Of a stretch of 64,000 nt of DNA, positions 1 to 10,359 are shown piece after piece. The notes under the pieces were generated by a model. That model made no database searches. It saw only the letters and a list, made by a program, of their open reading frames with translations, and had not been told where the DNA came from. This DNA comes from Romanomermis culicivorax (Eukaryota; Nematoda; Enoplea; Mermithida; Mermithidae). A program made the translations under genes and the position numbers. Each line of letters starts with the position of its first letter. Positions within the stretch are counted from its first letter, which is position 1. The DNA lies in the NCBI GenBank assembly GCA_963922205.1, contig CAWUHX010000029.1, forward strand, positions 992,001 through 1,056,000, given 5' to 3'.

Positions 1-340
1 TATATCAAAATTTTGGCCAAAAACTTTTCTGCAGTTGTAAGTAGTGTTTCTAGTGAACGCTGCACAAACTCCTAGTTTTACTGCCACTCTTAGGTGCATT
101 TTTGTGCAGAACCAATAAGTTAGCCGTTTTATCTGCTATCGAAAACCTATGAAGGACATAAAAATTTAACCTACTACGAGTGGAACCTGAATTCTATTCA
201 GCACAAAAAAACCACTTAAAAATTCGACACTTTGAAAATTAATAACAGCACTAAGGGCAGTAATTTTTTTGGGGCAGTGTCTATTGACCGGATAGGGTCA
301 TAGCTATTGACAGGATCCGGGCAGAAGGGTCGGTGTCAGA

Positions 341-441
341 TGTGCTACCTAGTGCACATCCGCTGCCTAGTGCACAACCGCTACCTAGTGCACATCCGCT
401 ACCATAGTCAGATCCGCTACCTAGTGGACATCTGCTACTTT
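341..441. repeat. Minisatellite arm, unit about CGCTACCTAGTGCACATC
   Basis: Five to six imperfect 18-bp units lie in tandem. The minus-strand open frame across them (CALGSG repeats) is a by-product of the repeat, not a gene. Confidence 0.85.
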
Positions 442-450
442 CTGCTGAGG

Positions 451-476
451 TATATAATAATAATAATAATAATAAG
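451..476. repeat. (AAT)n microsatellite
   Basis: Eight AAT/TAA units lie at the inner edge of the left minisatellite arm. Confidence 0.9.
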
Positions 477-1511
477 TTGATAACGTCTAAATATGAGGCA
501 AAATACATTAAGTAAATTCAGCGAACATATGAAATAAAGAAGGCTAAACTACGGTAAATAAGGAACGTAAACATAATAGGGTATGCAGGTTACAAATGTA
601 ACATCTAATGCATACCACCCGTGAATTTCATACTTGTAGAGACTTAAGTTTACCCTTAAATGAGTGCAAACTAGAGGCATTAACAACTTCACTTGGTAAG
701 GAATTCCAAATACTATTAAAAAAATCAAATTTAAAAGTTGAACTGTGAGCAAAATTTTGAATTAGTTTACATATAAGTAACACATTAGCGTTGAATAACC
801 TTGGCTGGATTTCATTATGGAAGAATGTACATTATATATTTACAAATTATTAGGCACATTTAATTTTTTCACCAGTTAGACGGCACATGTATCGTGAAAA
901 TTAAAAATTTCATTCGTTAAAAATTGGGAAATATGCGGTTGCAACCGATGCGACTCAAAATTTTCTATTTTCTCCGTATTTTCAGAAGTAAATGCAAGAA
1001 ATAGTGTTCTGTCAAATGCGTGCCATGAACCCCAATGAGATGCATGGGTTTGTTGTTCTAAACCCAGGGTTATCCCAATAATTTTCGATAAAAATGGGAT
1101 AATTGCCATGGACCAGACTACCCCATGGGGAGGGGTATGAGGAGGGTATTACCCCTACCTGGAGTCCTTGAAATTGATCACTGGTTGCCTAATTCTGAGA
1201 CAAAATAACGTGTTTAGTGGACATTTAGCTACACTACATCCAAAAATTTTCAATTTTACCCCTACGTGGAAAAGCTGACCTTGGGGACCTCTGCCATAGA
1301 CCCACGTTTGCTGAAAATAATCAGTCCTATTCAACAATAGTTTTTTTTAAATTTTGAACTCAAAATGATAAAATATTTGAAAATAATTAAAAAAGTATTT
1401 GAAAAAATTAAAAAACAAAACGAAAACGATATTTTCATCACCCGGATTGGTACAGGTAAGGAATAAAAAACGTCCGTCTAGGCTGATTGTTCTGTCACTC
1501 GAGGTGCTTGT

Positions 1512-1610
1512 CATACCTGTAAGACCTCTTACCAGTTGGGGGGGGGGGGTTGGGGCATACCTGTACTTGGGGGAGCCCCCCCCCCCCAAGTCGGACCTCT
1601 TACAGGTATG
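1512..1610. mobile_element. G-run MITE, CATACCTGTAAGACCTC family
   Basis: The 99-bp unit starts CATACCTGTAAGACCTC and ends with its inverted form (..GACCTCTTACAGGTATG). It contains a G-run, a C-run and an internal second CATACCTGTAC. No target duplication was seen, so it may itself be rearranged. Confidence 0.6.
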
Positions 1611-1611
1611 A

Positions 1612-1699
1612 GTAGCGGATCTGACCATGGTAGCGGATGTGCACTAGGTAGCGGTAGTCCACTAGGTAGCGGATGTGCAGTAGGTAGCGGATCTGCTAC
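1612..1699. repeat. Minisatellite arm, inverted relative to 341-441
   Basis: About five units of GATGTGCACTAGGTAGCG, the reverse complement of the left arm unit, end at the junction with the outer element. Confidence 0.85.
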
Positions 1700-1744
1700 T
1701 GAGAAGATGCCATGAGCGTGATATTGACCAGACCGAAAGCACAT

Positions 1745-2280
1745 TAAAACAACTGATCACGTGATCAAGCATGGAAAAATTCAAACCTGCTGATCACTGT
1801 TAGAAATATACACGGCAAGGGCCGTGCACAGAATTTTTTCATGGGTGGGGGGGCGGACTAAATTTTTTTTACTGAATAGCTCCAGAAAATGTTGCTTTTA
1901 CGCGATACACTGTTGCAAGCTGATTTGGTTTGCTATAGAAGCAAATTTAAAAATTACAAAATATTCACAACTTTTCATTGAAAAACAAGCATTAAAAACA
2001 ACTTCACAGTGCACATAACAAGTATTAAATTGCTTAACAATTAAAGTAAATATGATACGAATCAATCAAAAAGTGTTGAGCTCGAAATAAAATATAACGG
2101 TCCCTGCAAAAAAAAATTCATGCTGCCTCAATTAGGGTGGGCGGCCGCTTCCCCCCTTATGCACGGCTCTGTACACAGCTGATTCCAACGAACTTCGTAT
2201 TGCATATAGCAAAATAAAAATTCAAACTTATATAACACGATAGCCATTGCTTTTTGTTATTTTTCATCGGAAATACATGC
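1745..2280. other. Non-coding stretch
   Basis: This stretch is AT-rich with no recognisable gene. It includes short repeat-like pieces (GGGCAAGG, ACGGCTCTG context) but nothing assignable. Confidence 0.5.
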
Positions 2281-2282
2281 TC

Positions 2283-2482
2283 ATAGGGGCGGGGTAAACC
2301 CCCTTACCTGAGACTCTGGCTCAAAAAAAAATCGTGAAACACCTCCCCCTGAAAGTTATCCAATACAGTTTTTTTGATGATTTTTGTAGATATTTTGTAT
2401 GAAAAACAAGCTCGCAGAACTTTTTTCTGTTTTTTTGTTTGCCCATCTCCTAGTCCGTGGATAAAAAGTCCAAGGACCCTCC
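2283..2482 (-). repeat. Dispersed repeat also present at 52930-53165
   Basis: The reverse complement shares many words with 52930-53165 (GGGGGAGGGTCC, GGACTTTTTATCCA, AAAGTTCTGC, AATCATCAAAAAA, GTATTGG), so the two are diverged copies of one repeat. Confidence 0.7.
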
Positions 2483-2490
2483 CCCTTGGA

Positions 2491-2704
2491 CATACCTGTA
2501 AGACCTCCGACCAGTTGAGGGGGGGGGGGGGTAGAAAAAAGTCGAAATTTTTCCCAAAAAAGGCCAAAAAACATACACTTTTTTGCAAATTTTTTTAATT
2601 TTTTTCAAACTGGGGGGGTGTTGGGGGGGGGGGTAAATGATTTTGGGTACAGGGTTGGCCAAGTTGGGGGGGGGGTCCCCCCCAACCCCCCAATTACAGG
2701 TATG
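2491..2704. mobile_element. G-run MITE, CATACCTG family, perfect 8-bp target duplication
   Basis: The 214-bp element starts CATACCTGTAAGACCTCCGA and ends TTACAGGTATG. It is flanked by the exact direct repeat CCCTTGGA (2483-2490 and 2705-2712). Inside are several runs of 7-12 G (or C) separated by AT-rich spacers. Eight-base duplications fit the hAT superfamily, although the termini are not the usual CAG type. No coding capacity; proline-rich open frames across it are artefacts of the G runs. Confidence 0.8.
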
Positions 2705-2712
2705 CCCTTGGA

Positions 2713-4133
2713 AAATACTTGCGGTGTATGTTTGATATCCAACCTTGATTGTGTGCTGAGACAAGGAAAAAATGGTAGTGCAAAAAGGACTTTCCTCAAG
2801 TCATTTTCCTCAGTGTCAGCATTAATTTTAGTTTATCAATGGCGAGCATTACACTCGACTTTATGTTGTCCTATTTGATGGTCGAGTTTTTAGTCCCGAT
2901 AATTTTTTGCCAATCTTTGCCATTACGAAGGGATCACTCATGGACAAGATAATGACAAGATAACAAGACAGATAAAGACAAGGATGATAATCGAAAGTAT
3001 GCCAAACTGCTAACTACAGGCTCTAATCTGTTTCTCTTGTAATTCTTGTAAGCATTGATGGCAGAAATAAAGTTAGGTGTTATTAGATATTTTGTAATCT
3101 TGTGCAGTAAAAAACTACTCATCTTTTATCATATTTTGATTAACAAAAATTTTTTAAGGAAACTGAGTAATAGTCCTATTTTAATTATGCTAATTATTGA
3201 AAAATAGAAAGAAAGTACTGCCCTCAAAGTTGTTTAGACAAGGCCTTTATTGAGGTGCGTCACTCAAAAAATTTGCTGACCATTATTCGAGTACGGTCAC
3301 AAATTTCATGTCCTATGTGGCATACAGTTTATGAGAAAATCGTTAAATCGAAAATTTTCCTTGCTTTCCAGCAGTCCAGTTCTATTATATGCCAGCATTT
3401 CAAGAAAAACAGACTACAGTTAGTTTTTCTAAAGTGGTTGTTACAACAATGAAACCGTTTTTCTACAGTCCAGATTATGCACAATGTGCCATTTGAAATT
3501 GCTGAAATATTGCCCCAAAACAAGAATAGGTGCTTGATGACAGAAAAAGAAAGGACAATAGCGTGGGAAAGATTAAAATAATCGCCATTAAATTGCCAAA
3601 ACATTTGACTTTTTTTCCTGACATAACTGTTCCGTGCAAATGTAGAATTTTTCGTCGAAAGTCAATTTGCAAGTATGAAAATGTGATAGCAGACAGTTCG
3701 GATCATCGATAAAGAATTGGATATCCATTTTGCTTGGATTTATGCTGCATTACCATTGTTTCTGAAAAGATATATAAATGTTGAAACATAAATATTCAAA
3801 ACGATACCATAGACACTCGTAGCAATTCCCATTGCATGACCCGATCCTCAGATGATAACACTTGTAAAACTTTTGAGAGAAAGGGTCACATTAGAGGCGT
3901 TTGCTTCGTGTTGCAGTCCCAAATGTTTGATACTGCTAACTTAAATGCGGCACAAATAAAAATACAATATATTCAATGTGATCATGCATTACATGAAACA
4001 ATGGTATTAAATTATAACAGCACAGCACTGTCACGACAGAGAAAATCAGAGTTTTCAGTGATTTCAATAATTGAAGTAATATATTAATATTAAACATACA
4101 AACGCCACACGGAGCACATAAGTGCCATAAAAT
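2713..4133. other. Non-coding stretch
   Basis: No conserved coding sequence was seen on either strand. Short open frames overlap each other antisense and show no family resemblance. Confidence 0.5.
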
Positions 4134-4141
4134 GGATAAAC

Positions 4142-5003
4142 CAGTGGTTTTTTTTGTACACGGACATTTGTGCCAATTGGCACAAAGAGCCAAAAAACTT
4201 TGTGTGGGCACAAAAAAAATTTTCACCCCAAAAACATACTGAAAACCTTTAAAGAGTTTTATGCCAAAAGCTTTACTTTACAAAGTTATATCCCAAAAAA
4301 AGTTTTTCCTTTTTGTTTGATAAAAACCCCAACTAAAGATATACTTTCACCGCACTAATTTGCATCAAAATTGTGCCTACTCCAGTTTATCTGACCATCA
4401 GTGAGATTAGAAAAACTGATCGATAAAACAGTTTATATATACGATTCCCAAAGAAATTGAATGCTGCGATAATTCAGATATTTTTATAGAATTTGTCAGG
4501 CAGTTAATATTTTTTTTTAATTTTCGGCTACGAATTGACTTTCTTCCTAAAACTGATGTAAATATTAATTCACAAATGTCTTTAATTGCTTTCTCCTGAA
4601 AGTCGCGTTGCGTAAAGTTTTGGTTGAAAAATTGTGCCAACAGAACAATGTCAATTTTTGTGTTCGAATCAAACACCAAATTTCGGCTCCCAATCACCAC
4701 CACTGAATGAACAGAGGAAGGAAGTTAACAATTCCTACTCATTAATCAGTCATTGACAATCTCAAATTCTGGTGTGATCATACAAACATACTATTCGAAT
4801 AGAATTCGCTCGCGTTCGGACAAGTAATATTACAGGACAGGGCGCGAAGCAGCTAGAAAATTTTGCATTTTCAGCCCCTAAATCAAGGAAATTCAGTTTT
4901 AAACCAATCAAAAAATTTGTGCTAATTGGCACAAACGCTCAAAATTTCTTGTGAAATTTTAATTTTTTGTGTGCCAAACACCAAACTTTGGCAAAAAACA
5001 CCG
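4142..5003. mobile_element. hAT-type non-autonomous element with GTGCCAATTGGCAC repeats, 8-bp target duplication
   Basis: The 862-bp element starts CAGTGGTTTTTTTTGTACACG and ends GGCAAAAAACACCG. It is flanked by the exact direct repeat GGATAAAC (4134-4141, 5004-5011). CAGxG/CxCxG ends with an 8-bp duplication are characteristic of hAT elements. Subterminal GTGCCAATTGGCAC palindromes occur near both ends and may be transposase-binding repeats. Related copies lie at 46013, 48200-48651, 48686-49775 and 50240-50915. No transposase is encoded. Confidence 0.85.
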
Positions 5004-5397
5004 GGATAAACATGAAAAACGTGTGTATAGATTTCATACCTACAGTAATTGAATATTGCAACATCAATTTGCTAAAAACCATTGCATTTGATTTTGTATT
5101 GTGTTGACGTTATAACGCAGTATTTGACTTCTTCGATGAGACATAATCATGAGACGTTATATACATTGGATGGGGTTTTCATCGAAAAGCAGAGTGTATA
5201 CTTCCAGAAGTGTTCGACAGGTGCGTTTTAAAATCACTTGATCGATTGTTTCACTGTATTTTTCGTCCGGTGAATATCATGCTCGCATAGCATCTTCTCC
5301 TGCCCGAATCCTGTCAATAGCTGTAAAATACTGACCAGATCCGATTAATAGACACTGCCTTTTTTTGGTGAATTATCAAGTCTTCCACCGTATGATA

Positions 5398-5505
5398 GCT
5401 CTCAGCAGTGGTTGTCTGCACAGCAAATATAACCTGCTGATCTCAAATAGTTATTATATGTCATTTATTCAGCAAACTCTGATCAAAGTCGCCCTCATAC
5501 CCCAC
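5398..5505. repeat. Half-copy of the 51.7-kb snapback repeat
   Basis: GTTGTCTGCACAGCAAA, CCTGCTGATCTCAAATAGTT and CTCTGATCAAAGTCGCCC match the right arm of the palindrome at 51683-51932. Only one arm is present here. Confidence 0.7.
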
Positions 5506-6690
5506 AACTGGCACAAAGTGCCAGAAAATTGTGAGATTATGACCCTCTAAAGTTCTTGTAATGCATCTTTCTCGTTTTAAATTCCCCAAAATTTTTTCCA
5601 CAATGAGAACCATGCCCAAAATTTTTTTTCATTTCCAAATTTTTCTCCTCAAAAGACACCATTTGAGCAGGAAATGGTAGTTGGTTATCGACTACATTCT
5701 GACTACAAAACAGTGTTTTTTGTGCTTCAGCAGTGACTTTGTGTTGTATTTGTAAATTTGGGTTTGGGCGTAGATATTGATGGCAGGCAGGAGGTTATCC
5801 AGGGATCGACCTTAATGCACGAGTTTCCAACACCCATGCTTACCAGAAGAACTAAAATCTAAAAGTGCTCAAACCCCACAACAAAATAATCCAAATTTTG
5901 ATTTGAATTCCCTTTGAATATTGTTTCATTTGATTTTTTTGAAGATTGAATAATTTGAATTTTGATTTGAAGATTGAATAATTTGAATTCCCAATTCTTA
6001 AAACCAAGAGAGAAGAAGTTTCTCCTATAAATTTTACCTAACAGAAAAACAACTTATGTAACCAAATACAAAATATTATGCAGTGGGCGGAGTTAATACA
6101 GGAAATGTCCCGTGTGCTGAAAAATAACAAAAAGGCTCGGGGATGCTGACTAATGGAAAATATATAATGACAATAATAATGAGAGAGCTCACCCAGACAC
6201 CGTGCATAAAAATGCCCGTTGTTTATGTTTTTGGTCATTCATGATTATTGTTTTTTATTAAAGTAAAGAATCAGCAGCCACACGGCCATTTATTATAATA
6301 ATATTATTATTGTTATTTTTGTGGAGTTATTCACCAAATACAACGTCCCTTGTCCGGACATTTGATCAACATCTCGCAGCGGAGGGAATGCAGGTTAGAC
6401 CCCGAATTTCTGGAGAGCCACCCAGCATGCAAGTCTACATTTGCCACTTAATTCTCAGCCTGCCTTTTCAGTTTGTCCCTGATCGGAAGTTACTTGAGAT
6501 CAGAGAGTTATTTGATCTTCTGCAGTTCCTTAGAACGAAAGTGGGTGATCATTTGTTGAACTTGAGACTGCTCGAACTGTTGCAAACTATTTCTACCTAA
6601 GGTTTCAGCCTGATTAGGTAAATTGTCAAGTAACTGATTAGGTCTATTTTGATACCAATCTCTTTATTACATTTCTCAGTCTAACACCAA
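5506..6690. other. Non-coding stretch upstream of Ty3/Gypsy element 1, probably including its decayed 5' LTR
   Basis: A short imperfect tandem (GATTGAATAATTTGAATT, 5945-5990) is present. The 5' LTR should end at 6704, just before the primer-binding site, but I could not find a matching 3' LTR to fix its start. An open frame at 6310-6600 (96 codons, leucine-rich C-terminus) is not recognised. Confidence 0.4.
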
Positions 6691-6706
6691 GTCTCATTTC
6701 AACAAG

Positions 6707-6722
6707 GGGTGGCTTCTGACAC
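6707..6722 (+). promoter_or_regulatory. Primer-binding site of Gypsy element 1
   Basis: GGGTGGCTTCTGACAC lies two bases after a terminal CA and differs by two bases from TGGTGGCTTCTAACAC at the equivalent place in the element at 36585. Such sites are complementary to the CCA end of a tRNA; which tRNA was not determined. Confidence 0.6.
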
Positions 6723-7114
6723 TCAAAGTAAAGGAAAATCAGAGGCAAACCAGAGGAGTCAAAAAACCGATTGGTTTTTATAGAGAATTGGGAGGTTTCA
6801 AGATGAGTAAAGACAACCTAGGTGGCCTCAAGAGTTCGGGGTAGCCCAGAACACCACCAGGAAAAAAGGCCGGTGATTCGGAAAAGTTAATTGTCTTAAC
6901 TTCAGCTGAAAGCTCAGCTTAATAAGACAATTGCTCAGATCACAGGCTTTTATCCGTGGAAAATGAAGGCAACATACCTACGGCCTCGTCAGCTGTCAAA
7001 AGGGAGGACGACGACATAATATTATCATCAAACGAAGATCAAATATTTAAAATCCCTTCGTCCACAAACCTCCCGAGGAAAGGCGATCTATTATAACTGC
7101 CTATTAATGGACTG

Positions 7115-8880
7115 GTGCATCCAATACCGAAGATGAACATTCCAGTAGTGGATCAACAGCAGCGCCGGCCAAGGAATAAGCCCACTCAAGTATTCGATAC
7201 TTACAATCAATTATATTGGGATAATGAGCGGGAGGAACATCGCAAAAATCCTTGTAAAAGCTCATTGGAAGATAAACTGGACCAAATCATGAACAGGTTA
7301 GATGTTTATGATAGCACATTTGGTTCACAGAAAGCCAGTAAGGCACATGAATCCAGGCAAAGCAATGCTGGCTGTATGGAATAAGGTGGTGCATTGAAGT
7401 TTGAGCAGACCCAGGAAGAGTTAATGTGGCAAAATGATGGTATCACTCTACAGAATGACTGTAGATGGAAAGACCAAAAGTCAAGTCTAGGTCCTAAAGA
7501 GCAGTATATGCCTCATTTGCCCAACTACCTCAAGAGTTGAGCAAAGAGTGAGCAGTTGTGGTTTTGAGGAAAGCGTAAAAAACCCCAGTCTGTTAAATTC
7601 AACTGTGTCACAACAAAGCAGTTGTATTAGGGGAGAAAACCCAAATGTCAGGCAGCAGGTTATGCCTACAATGATTCTGATTGATCCTGCCTTGTGGGTC
7701 AATCCAGCACAGGCAGGCCCGACTGTCTATGACATTGAAAGGGCTATCAAACCCAAATTACTGCAATCAGATATGCCAAGCAGACAGTTCCTTGCTTTTC
7801 TAGTGGAGCTAGAAGGTGAGTTTCGAAAGAATACTCCCGATAAGGTGAAGCTAGAAGCATTAACCTGATTGTCAAGGGATTTGCTGAAGGAATTGGCTGA
7901 AGAGTCAATGACCTAGGAAGCCCGAGACAAAATTTTGAATTATTGTGCTCCAGACTGTAACCTAGATATGCTCAAACGAGATCTGTTAGATATTAAACAA
8001 GAACTAGAGGGAGCAGCAACCAAATTTTTGAAAAAGGGTTAGAGCACATGTGAATCTCATTTATCGGAGTGAAACTAAAGAGTTTAAAAATAAAGTAATC
8101 ATTGAAACCTTTTTCTATAGAAGTTCTCCAACTTATCAATTAGAACTGCAAAATCGAACTGGCAAAATTCAAAAATTAGCATGATCTTTCCCAAGCAGTC
8201 TATGAGATAGAGTTAAAACACAGAAATTCAATCAGAACATTAGGGCCAAGAGAACAGCCCATGATAATAAATACGGCACAAACAGAAATTGCTGAGGAGC
8301 AGCAAGCTGATGTGAAGGTAATCCAAAGGCCTTATGAAAGCGCCCAAAAACGCAATAATGACTTTAGAAGACCAAATATAGAAAGGCAAACTCTGATGCA
8401 ATCTTTGAAAAATCAATTGATAGATATAGCAGATGAAGAAGTACTTGAATTACCTCCGCAGCAGGCCATATTGCTTCAGCAACAGCCTGTTGACTAGCAA
8501 AAAAAGGACTCCCTCATGGTGGCTTTATCTAAGGAATTTATTAAAATAGCACAATGTTATGAAGAAATTAAGAACTCTGCCAAACCCCAAGAGGAAGCCA
8601 TAACTGCTTTAACTCAGAAAGTTGAAAAAGTAAAAACGAAAAGTCAACAAGAGGTTCAGCAGCGAAAAAGGTGTACTTACCAAGAAAATAACACCCACAA
8701 CAGGATTGATTGTAGAACTTTGAATTTTTATAAGGGTCTACAAAATCGTGGAAGGGGTGGAAATAGTGGAAGAGGTTTTGAAAGAGGCAATCATAGAGGA
8801 AGTTTTGAAAATTTCTGAGGTAGAGGAAATTTCATAGGTAATTTCAGAGGAAATTACGGAGGAAATAGAGGAGGTTTTGG
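7115..8880 (+). pseudogene. gag of Gypsy element 1 (capsid and nucleocapsid)
   Basis: Pieces in shifting frames: 7115-7381, 7548-7868 (capsid-like, with YDIERAIKPKLLQSDM and LVELEGEFRKNTPDKVKLEAL, closely matched in the gag at 35409-36497), 8261-8494 and 8516-8815. The nucleocapsid end has a knuckle C-X2-Q-X4-H-X4-C at 8672-8713 followed by an RG/GRGG-rich tail, a common RNA-binding arrangement. Stops at 7868 and 8816 and missing frames show it is inactive. Confidence 0.75.
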
Positions 8881-9289
8881 TAAGGAAGGCAAAAGGGGAG
8901 CTTATCAAGTTTCATTTCCTGAGGACAAGGCAGAAAGTTCGCAAGAATATGCCAAATTCCAGGAATAAGTAAAGTTGAAGAAGCTCAGGGAGAAGATAAG
9001 ATTGTTACAGGCTACCACCCAGCTGATGTTACTAGGACGGAATCTAATGGACCAACAACTAGTAGTCCCAAATCAGAGTTCAAATACTCTATTAACTCCG
9101 CAGAAGGTAGTTAGTCAGTCGCAAGCCTCCAGGCAGACAGACTAACTGTTGACTAGTGGTGTTAATAGCGTACAGCAAGAACCGATGATGGAGATGAAGT
9201 TGTGTGGCCTACATAACTGTGCCATAGAAAAGAAGGAGAATGTGCTGGAGATGGAATGCAGTGCCGAGTATGGTAGAAAGAGAAGAAAA

Positions 9290-9720
9290 AGATAAAGAAA
9301 GAAGATAACTGGATATGTTAGCTAGATACCCTAGAACGCAGCCATTTCACATCAGAGTAACTGTGTGTTCCACTACTGCAAAGGCACTGATTGACATGAG
9401 AGCTCAGTGTTCAGTTATGTCGGGTGATTTCTTGAAAAAATCACTTGGACTGGAGTATACAGTGTAGCCTAGGATCCTGAAAGTCACTGTTGCCAATGGT
9501 AAAGTAGTGAGTGCACATGGTTACGTTCAGTTTCAAATGGAATATGATTATGGCCCCTTTCTGGTTAAGGCTTTCATAATGCCAGGGTCCACAGAGGATT
9601 TGATATTGGGAACAGACTTCCTAGCACATCGGGAAGTCAACACGGTAATAGATTTTGGAAAAGGTTCAATGACAACGATGGGTGTAAAGAAGAGTATTGA
9701 TTTGTTAACATCTGATAAGA
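9290..9720 (+). pseudogene. Retropepsin-like aspartic protease domain of Gypsy element 1
   Basis: The sequence ALIDMRAQCSVMS occupies the place of the catalytic ALIDTGAQxSVIS motif and is followed 65-70 residues later by DLILGTDFLAH, the conserved C-terminal ILG motif. The catalytic Asp is kept (9393-9395), but the next two residues are Met-Arg instead of Thr/Ser-Gly, and a TAG interrupts the domain near 9466. The enzyme would be inactive. Confidence 0.75.
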
Positions 9721-10359
9721 AAGCCATTCCAATAGTTGGGACCCATAATCAGATGATAGCAGAATCAAAAGAGGAAAATCCTATTGAAGAAGATCAAAGT
9801 TCGGCAATCCAGCAGCTGGAAGATCTAGTTCCTGTAGTGGCATATAATAGAATTTACATCCCACATGGAACAGATCAACTAGTAAAAGCTGAATTGTGGA
9901 ACAAATCCTGGGCAAATAGGATTAATGGAATCATCTTAGAAGGAGATGATTCAGAAACAAGATTCAGAATAGAGGATACTATAGTTGATGCTTCAAAGGA
10001 AGACTTTGTATTGATGATCTCCAATAATAAGGGTTCTGGTTGCCTGATAGAACCTAATCAAATTCTTGGCTACTGTAACTCTGTATTTAGGGGACAGTCA
10101 AGTGTATCAATTTTACAGGCTAGAAATTGTGGAAAAAATAGCCTAGAGGGTATTTTAGATGCCAAGGAATCAAAATTCAATGGAGTTTTGTTTCTGGAAG
10201 CATTGAATAAAATGACCTCTAAAGCTACTTTGTCAGGGGAACAGAAAGAGATGGTGATACGGCAACTCGTGGAATACCGGGATGTATTTAGCCTACCTTA
10301 TGACCCCCTGACAACTACTCCCCATCTAACTTGTAAAATGAATACAGGTGATGCTAGTC

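Larger units (their letters stand above)
331..1700. mobile_element. Foldback-like element with inverted minisatellite arms
   Basis: The segment interrupts the outer element's arm: sequence matching the outer right end (reverse complement) stops at GGGCAG near 330 and resumes with GAGAAGATGC near 1700. Both ends consist of the same roughly 18-bp tandem unit in opposite orientation, as in Foldback elements. A possible 5-bp duplication AGAAG flanks it. The interior (about 480-1510) holds no recognisable gene. Confidence 0.45.
273..5359. mobile_element. Composite TIR element (Mutator-like by 9-bp duplication), carrying nested insertions
   Basis: The left end GGCAGTGTCTATTGACCGG (273 on) is inverted at 5296-5359 (..AATAGACACTGCC), and about 60 bp of each end agree, including AGCTATTGACAGGAT. 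The direct repeat TTTTTTTGG flanks both ends (264-272, 5360-5368). Nine-base duplications suggest Mutator-like transposition, but the flank is a T-run, so chance is possible. No transposase ORF was recognised; the interior is filled by later insertions described separately. Confidence 0.5.

Noticed and set aside
281..508. Minus-strand ORF with CALGSG repeats
   Set aside because: It is the translation of the 18-bp minisatellite; no codon or domain evidence.
2304..2878. Several overlapping proline- or glycine-rich ORFs
   Set aside because: They run through G/C homopolymer runs of a MITE and exist on both strands.
264..5368. Helitron interpretation of the 5-kb composite
   Set aside because: Inverted termini and a flanking duplication argue against Helitrons, which lack both.
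6310..6600. Leucine-rich 96-codon ORF before Gypsy element 1
   Set aside because: Lies where the 5' LTR/leader should be and matches no family I recognise; kept only as part of the non-coding stretch.
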